Part shown: positions 5,716-8,103 of the stretch, one piece after another | Layout: every line of letters starts with the position of its first letter | Numbering within the stretch: position 1 is the stretch's first letter | Origin: Flavobacteriales bacterium | GTDB taxonomy: Bacteria > Bacteroidota > Bacteroidia > Flavobacteriales_D > Sanyastnellaceae | Direction of reading: 5' to 3' | NCBI GenBank assembly: GCA_015663855.1 | Contig: DQRJ01000019.1 | Location: 1 to 8,103, forward strand | DNA length: 8,103 nucleotides | Notes under the pieces: model-generated | Databases searched by the model: none | Seen by the model: the letters and a program-made list of their open reading frames with translations, nothing else | Told to the model about the DNA's origin: nothing | Program-made: the position numbers and the translations under genes

Positions 5716-8061
5716 ATGAGAAATTTTTATTCAATTATTTTTGTAATGCTCTTTATGAGCACAATGAACGCACAAGTGCGTTATATGGACGAGATCTTTG
5801 CCGATGTTACGGTAACTTCAAACGTTCAATACGCGGCTAACGTAACCGTTATTACTACATTACAAGGTTTGCCTCCAATGGCCTTACCTCAGTTAATGGA
5901 TGTATACGAGCCGACAGGAGACGTAGCTACTAATCGTCCTCTTATTGTTTACCTACATACTGGAAACTTCCTACCGCAATACCTAAATGGTGGAGCTACT
6001 GGTAATAAGGATGATTTCGCTGCTGTAGAAATTTGCTCTCGTTTCGCCCGTATGGGATACGTTGTAGCATCTATTGACTACCGTCTAGGATGGAACCCTT
6101 TAGCAGCTACACAATCAGAGCGTACTAACCAGCTTATTAACGCTGCTTACCGTGGTGTTCAAGATGCTCGTACTGCCGTTCGTTACTTCCGTATGGATGC
6201 TGACGTTCAAGGTAATGCTTTCGGTATCGACCCATTAAAAGTCGGTTACTTCGGTGAAGGAACAGGTGGATACGTAAGCCTTGCAGCTGCTACTATTTCT
6301 GACTACAATGATATTATCATTGATGATTTAGGAAATCCTATTGCTAAGTTCTGGTACGATCCAGGTGATGGTTCTTCTATTCCTATGGTAATCGAGGGAG
6401 TTCACGGTGATCCAGAAGCAAAGAATGACGGATTCACTCCTGATGGACTTCAACTTTGTATAGGTCACTACCCTACTTATAGTTCAGACGTAAACTTCTC
6501 TATGAACATGGGAGGTGCTTTAGGAGATCTTAATTGGTTAGAGTCTGGAGATGTACCTATGGTATCTTTCCAGTGTCCTCACGATCCTTTCGCTCCTTAC
6601 ACAACAGGTGTACTTATCGTTCCTACGACGGGTAACTTAATCGTTGAGGTGAGCGGAGCTTATGATGTTCACGCTGAAATCAATGCTCAGGTAGCTCCTA
6701 ACAATAACGATGTATTCCAATCTGCTGCATTATCGGATCCTCTTTCTTTAGAATCTGCTGCTAACGGTGGTTTTGATGGACTGTTCCCTGTATTGAACGA
6801 CTACGTTGGTGGTGTTCCTACACAGCCGTATGACGGTTCTCCTTGGCAGTGGTGGGATGAAGCTGCTGCTCAAGCTTATGATGCAGCTAACGGAACTGCA
6901 GTTTGGGCTACCCAAATGACTTTAAACCCTAACATGGGGCCTACTGAAGCTAATTACTGGATTGATATTATTCAGGGATACACAGCTCCACGTTTAGCTC
7001 TTGCTATGGGTGTTGTTGCTGCAGGACCTGGTTGTACAGATACTGCTGCTTGTAACTTCAATGCACTTGCTACATCTGACGATGGTTCTTGTACTTACGC
7101 TGCACCTGGTTACGATTGTAACGGTGTTTCTTTAAACATTGAAGGTTGTACAGACGCTTTAGCTTGTAACTTCGATGAGACTGCTACTATTGATAACGGA
7201 ACTTGTGACTACCATGTTGGAACTGATATTCCTACTGGAGCAACTGAAGTTTGGTTAGTAGGTCTAACTCTTACTGGTACACCATACGAGCCTTTAGCTG
7301 GTGGATGTGAAGCTGCTGGTGGTGTTAACCCTAACGTAAGTATCAACGGTGTAATCGTTGGAGATGGTGCTACACCATTATCTATGGCTGGTATCAATGA
7401 TCCAACTGGATTACTTGGTGAATTAGCTGCTCTAGCTACTACTGTTCAGTTCTCTATTTGTGGAACTGGCATGACTGTAGCTGCTCTTGGAAACAACATT
7501 CCTATGATTGGAAACGGTCAATTCTGGATTTCTCCAATTCCTGTGAATGCAGACGGTCAATACCTATGGGCTGGACCAATGTTAAACTTCACTTTAGGTT
7601 GTGGAGATCCATCAGCTTGTAACTTCTCAGGTAACCCATGTGAGTTAAGCGTTGCTTGTGCTTACCCTGGTTGTACTGATGCTACTGCTGATAACTACGA
7701 TCCTACTGCTGGTTGTGATGACGGTTCTTGTGTGACTCTAGGTTGTACAGATCCAACAGCATTTAACTACAATGCGGCAGCAGACACAGACGATGGTTCT
7801 TGTGTTGCTGTAGTAAACGGTTGTACAGATATTGATGCTTCAAACTATGATGCTACAGCTAACACTGAGGATGGATCTTGTATCTTCTTAGGATGTACAT
7901 ATGCTGCAGCTGATAACTACGACTCTTTAGCTAACGATGACGATGGTTCTTGTACTTTCACTACTGGTTCTGGTTGCGTAGGTGACCTTGACGGTGATGG
8001 AGTATCTGCTACATCTGACCTTCTATTGTTCCTATCTGTCTTCGGATCGACTTGTAACTAA
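5716..8061 (+). CDS. Secreted alpha/beta-hydrolase-fold protein (nucleophile lost) with Cys-repeat tail and EF-hand C-terminus
   Basis: A 781-residue secreted protein. Residues 1-19 form a signal peptide (MRNFYSIIFVMLFMSTMNA, cleavage likely before Q20). Residues about 55-430 resemble the secreted carboxylesterase group: LIVYLHTGNF (76-85) at the oxyanion-hole position, SIDYRLGW, the helix AAYRGVQDARTAVRYFR, the nucleophile-elbow region GYFGEGTGGYVS, and PHDPFAPY with D290 at the usual acid position. The elbow reads G-E-G-T-G-G, so G182 (codon 6259-6261) occupies the serine position. HTGNF also departs from HGGGF, and no convincing late catalytic histidine is seen, so esterase activity is doubtful. 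Residues 439-746 carry seven cysteine repeats interrupted by an unknown domain (498-627). Residues 754-781 hold one EF-hand-like loop between two cysteines. No type A T9SS C-terminal domain is recognisable. All arginines I read use CGT, unlike the other genes, suggesting strong expression. Binding, adhesive or structural roles are possible; the function is not established. Confidence 0.85.
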   Translation: MRNFYSIIFVMLFMSTMNAQVRYMDEIFADVTVTSNVQYAANVTVITTLQGLPPMALPQLMDVYEPTGDVATNRPLIVYLHTGNFLPQYLNGGATGNKDDFAAVEICSRFARMGYVVASIDYRLGWNPLAATQSERTNQLINAAYRGVQDARTAVRYFRMDADVQGNAFGIDPLKVGYFGEGTGGYVSLAAATISDYNDIIIDDLGNPIAKFWYDPGDGSSIPMVIEGVHGDPEAKNDGFTPDGLQLCIGHYPTYSSDVNFSMNMGGALGDLNWLESGDVPMVSFQCPHDPFAPYTTGVLIVPTTGNLIVEVSGAYDVHAEINAQVAPNNNDVFQSAALSDPLSLESAANGGFDGLFPVLNDYVGGVPTQPYDGSPWQWWDEAAAQAYDAANGTAVWATQMTLNPNMGPTEANYWIDIIQGYTAPRLALAMGVVAAGPGCTDTAACNFNALATSDDGSCTYAAPGYDCNGVSLNIEGCTDALACNFDETATIDNGTCDYHVGTDIPTGATEVWLVGLTLTGTPYEPLAGGCEAAGGVNPNVSINGVIVGDGATPLSMAGINDPTGLLGELAALATTVQFSICGTGMTVAALGNNIPMIGNGQFWISPIPVNADGQYLWAGPMLNFTLGCGDPSACNFSGNPCELSVACAYPGCTDATADNYDPTAGCDDGSCVTLGCTDPTAFNYNAAADTDDGSCVAVVNGCTDIDASNYDATANTEDGSCIFLGCTYAAADNYDSLANDDDGSCTFTTGSGCVGDLDGDGVSATSDLLLFLSVFGSTCN
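7030..7953 (+). repeat. Seven 21-residue cysteine repeats (GCTD...DDGSC) within the secreted protein
   Basis: Each unit is exactly 63 bases: 7030-7092, 7144-7206, 7597-7659, 7669-7731, 7741-7803, 7819-7881 and 7891-7953 (residues 439-459, 477-497, 628-648, 652-672, 676-696, 702-722, 726-746). The unit begins GC(T/G)D or GCTY, has N-F or N-Y at positions 9-10, and usually ends DDGSC. Cysteines 2 and 21 are present in all units. Units 1-3 also have Cys8 (ACNF), while units 4-7 replace it with D, F, S and D (AxNY). Units 3 and 4 each have an extra cysteine, at position 15 and 16 respectively. Linkers vary from 3 to 17 residues, apart from the roughly 130-residue insertion between units 2 and 3. 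Similar repeats are common in marine Bacteroidota surface proteins. A disulfide-pinned, acidic, calcium-binding fold is inferred. Confidence 0.9.
7207..7596 (+). other. Unrecognised ~130-residue domain inserted between cysteine repeats 2 and 3
   Basis: Residues 498-627 of the secreted protein contain no cysteine-repeat motif. They begin DYHVGTDIPTGATEVWLVG and end with GQYLWAGPMLNFTLG, with only two cysteines (in GGCEAAGG and FSICGTGM). The stretch is rich in Gly, Ala, Thr, Asn and Pro, with alternating hydrophobics suggesting a beta-sandwich. I do not recognise a family. It could be a binding module or a degenerate copy of a repeat-associated domain. Confidence 0.5.
7975..8058 (+). other. 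C-terminal single EF-hand (half-dockerin-like) module
   Basis: Residues 754-781 start with C754 and carry a 12-residue EF-hand loop with D757, D759, D761 and D768 at loop positions 1, 3, 5 and 12 (DLDGDGVSATSD). A hydrophobic helix LLLFLSVFG and C780 follow. A dockerin type I domain has two such segments; only one is seen here. The flanking cysteines could close the module with a disulfide. Its position at the extreme C-terminus of a signal-peptide-bearing protein suggests a sorting, anchoring or stabilising tail. This role is inferred. Confidence 0.7.
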
Positions 8062-8085
8062 TATTAGGTATTAAAATATTGAAAG

Positions 8086-8103
8086 GCCATCCTTCGGGGT
8101 GGC
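8086..8103 (+). terminator. Probable intrinsic terminator hairpin with UUCG loop, cut by window end
   Basis: GCCATCC (8086-8092), loop TTCG (8093-8096) and GGGTGGC (8097-8103) form a 7-bp stem with one T-G wobble and a C(UUCG)G closing pair. It starts 24 bases after the stop of the secreted-protein gene and is preceded by AAA at 8082-8084, which could pair with a downstream T-run. That run would lie beyond the window, so rho-independent function cannot be confirmed. Confidence 0.65.

Noticed and set aside
7030..7953. CRISPR-like or non-coding tandem repeat array
   Set aside because: The repeats are in-frame 63-base protein units with codon-level variation inside a long open reading frame. 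There are no regular spacers.
7954..8061. Type IX secretion type A C-terminal domain
   Set aside because: There is no PNP-start, VYD-x-x-G or L-x-x-G-x-Y pattern. The end is an EF-hand-like module instead.

Overview
The window looks like a piece of chromosome from a marine-type Bacteroidota, most likely order Flavobacteriales (Cryomorphaceae/Schleiferiaceae-like). This is inferred from a fused alpha-beta E1 dehydrogenase typical of the phylum, a TonB-dependent receptor with an N-terminal carboxypeptidase-regulatory-like domain, a secreted protein with GCTD...DDGSC cysteine repeats, absence of strong Shine-Dalgarno sequences, and moderate GC. No taxonomic search could be run.

All four genes are on the + strand, with little intergenic DNA. 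(1) 45-2438 encodes a single-chain thiamine-diphosphate E1 component of a branched-chain/2-oxoacid dehydrogenase complex. (2) 2446-2667 encodes a 72-residue YbcJ-type S4 RNA-binding protein, 7 bases downstream and probably co-transcribed with gene 1. (3) 2720-5593 encodes an outer-membrane TonB-dependent receptor of 957 residues, 52 bases further on. (4) After a 122-base gap that probably holds a promoter, 5716-8061 encodes a 781-residue secreted multidomain protein. It has an alpha/beta-hydrolase fold whose nucleophile serine is replaced by glycine, seven 21-residue cysteine repeats split by a roughly 130-residue unknown domain, and a C-terminal single EF-hand (half-dockerin-like) module. A UUCG-loop hairpin starts just before the window end and is probably this gene's terminator.

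Genes 1 and 2 are housekeeping functions (keto-acid oxidation, RNA/ribosome binding). Genes 3 and 4 are both envelope or secreted proteins. Their adjacency allows, but does not prove, a shared role in capturing an external substrate. The most interesting item is the secreted protein, which reads as a hydrolase-fold protein that has probably lost catalysis, coupled to a repetitive, probably calcium- and disulfide-stabilised tail. Its codon use is far more uniform than that of its neighbours, which suggests high expression. I saw no mobile elements, RNA genes, CRISPR arrays or phage genes.
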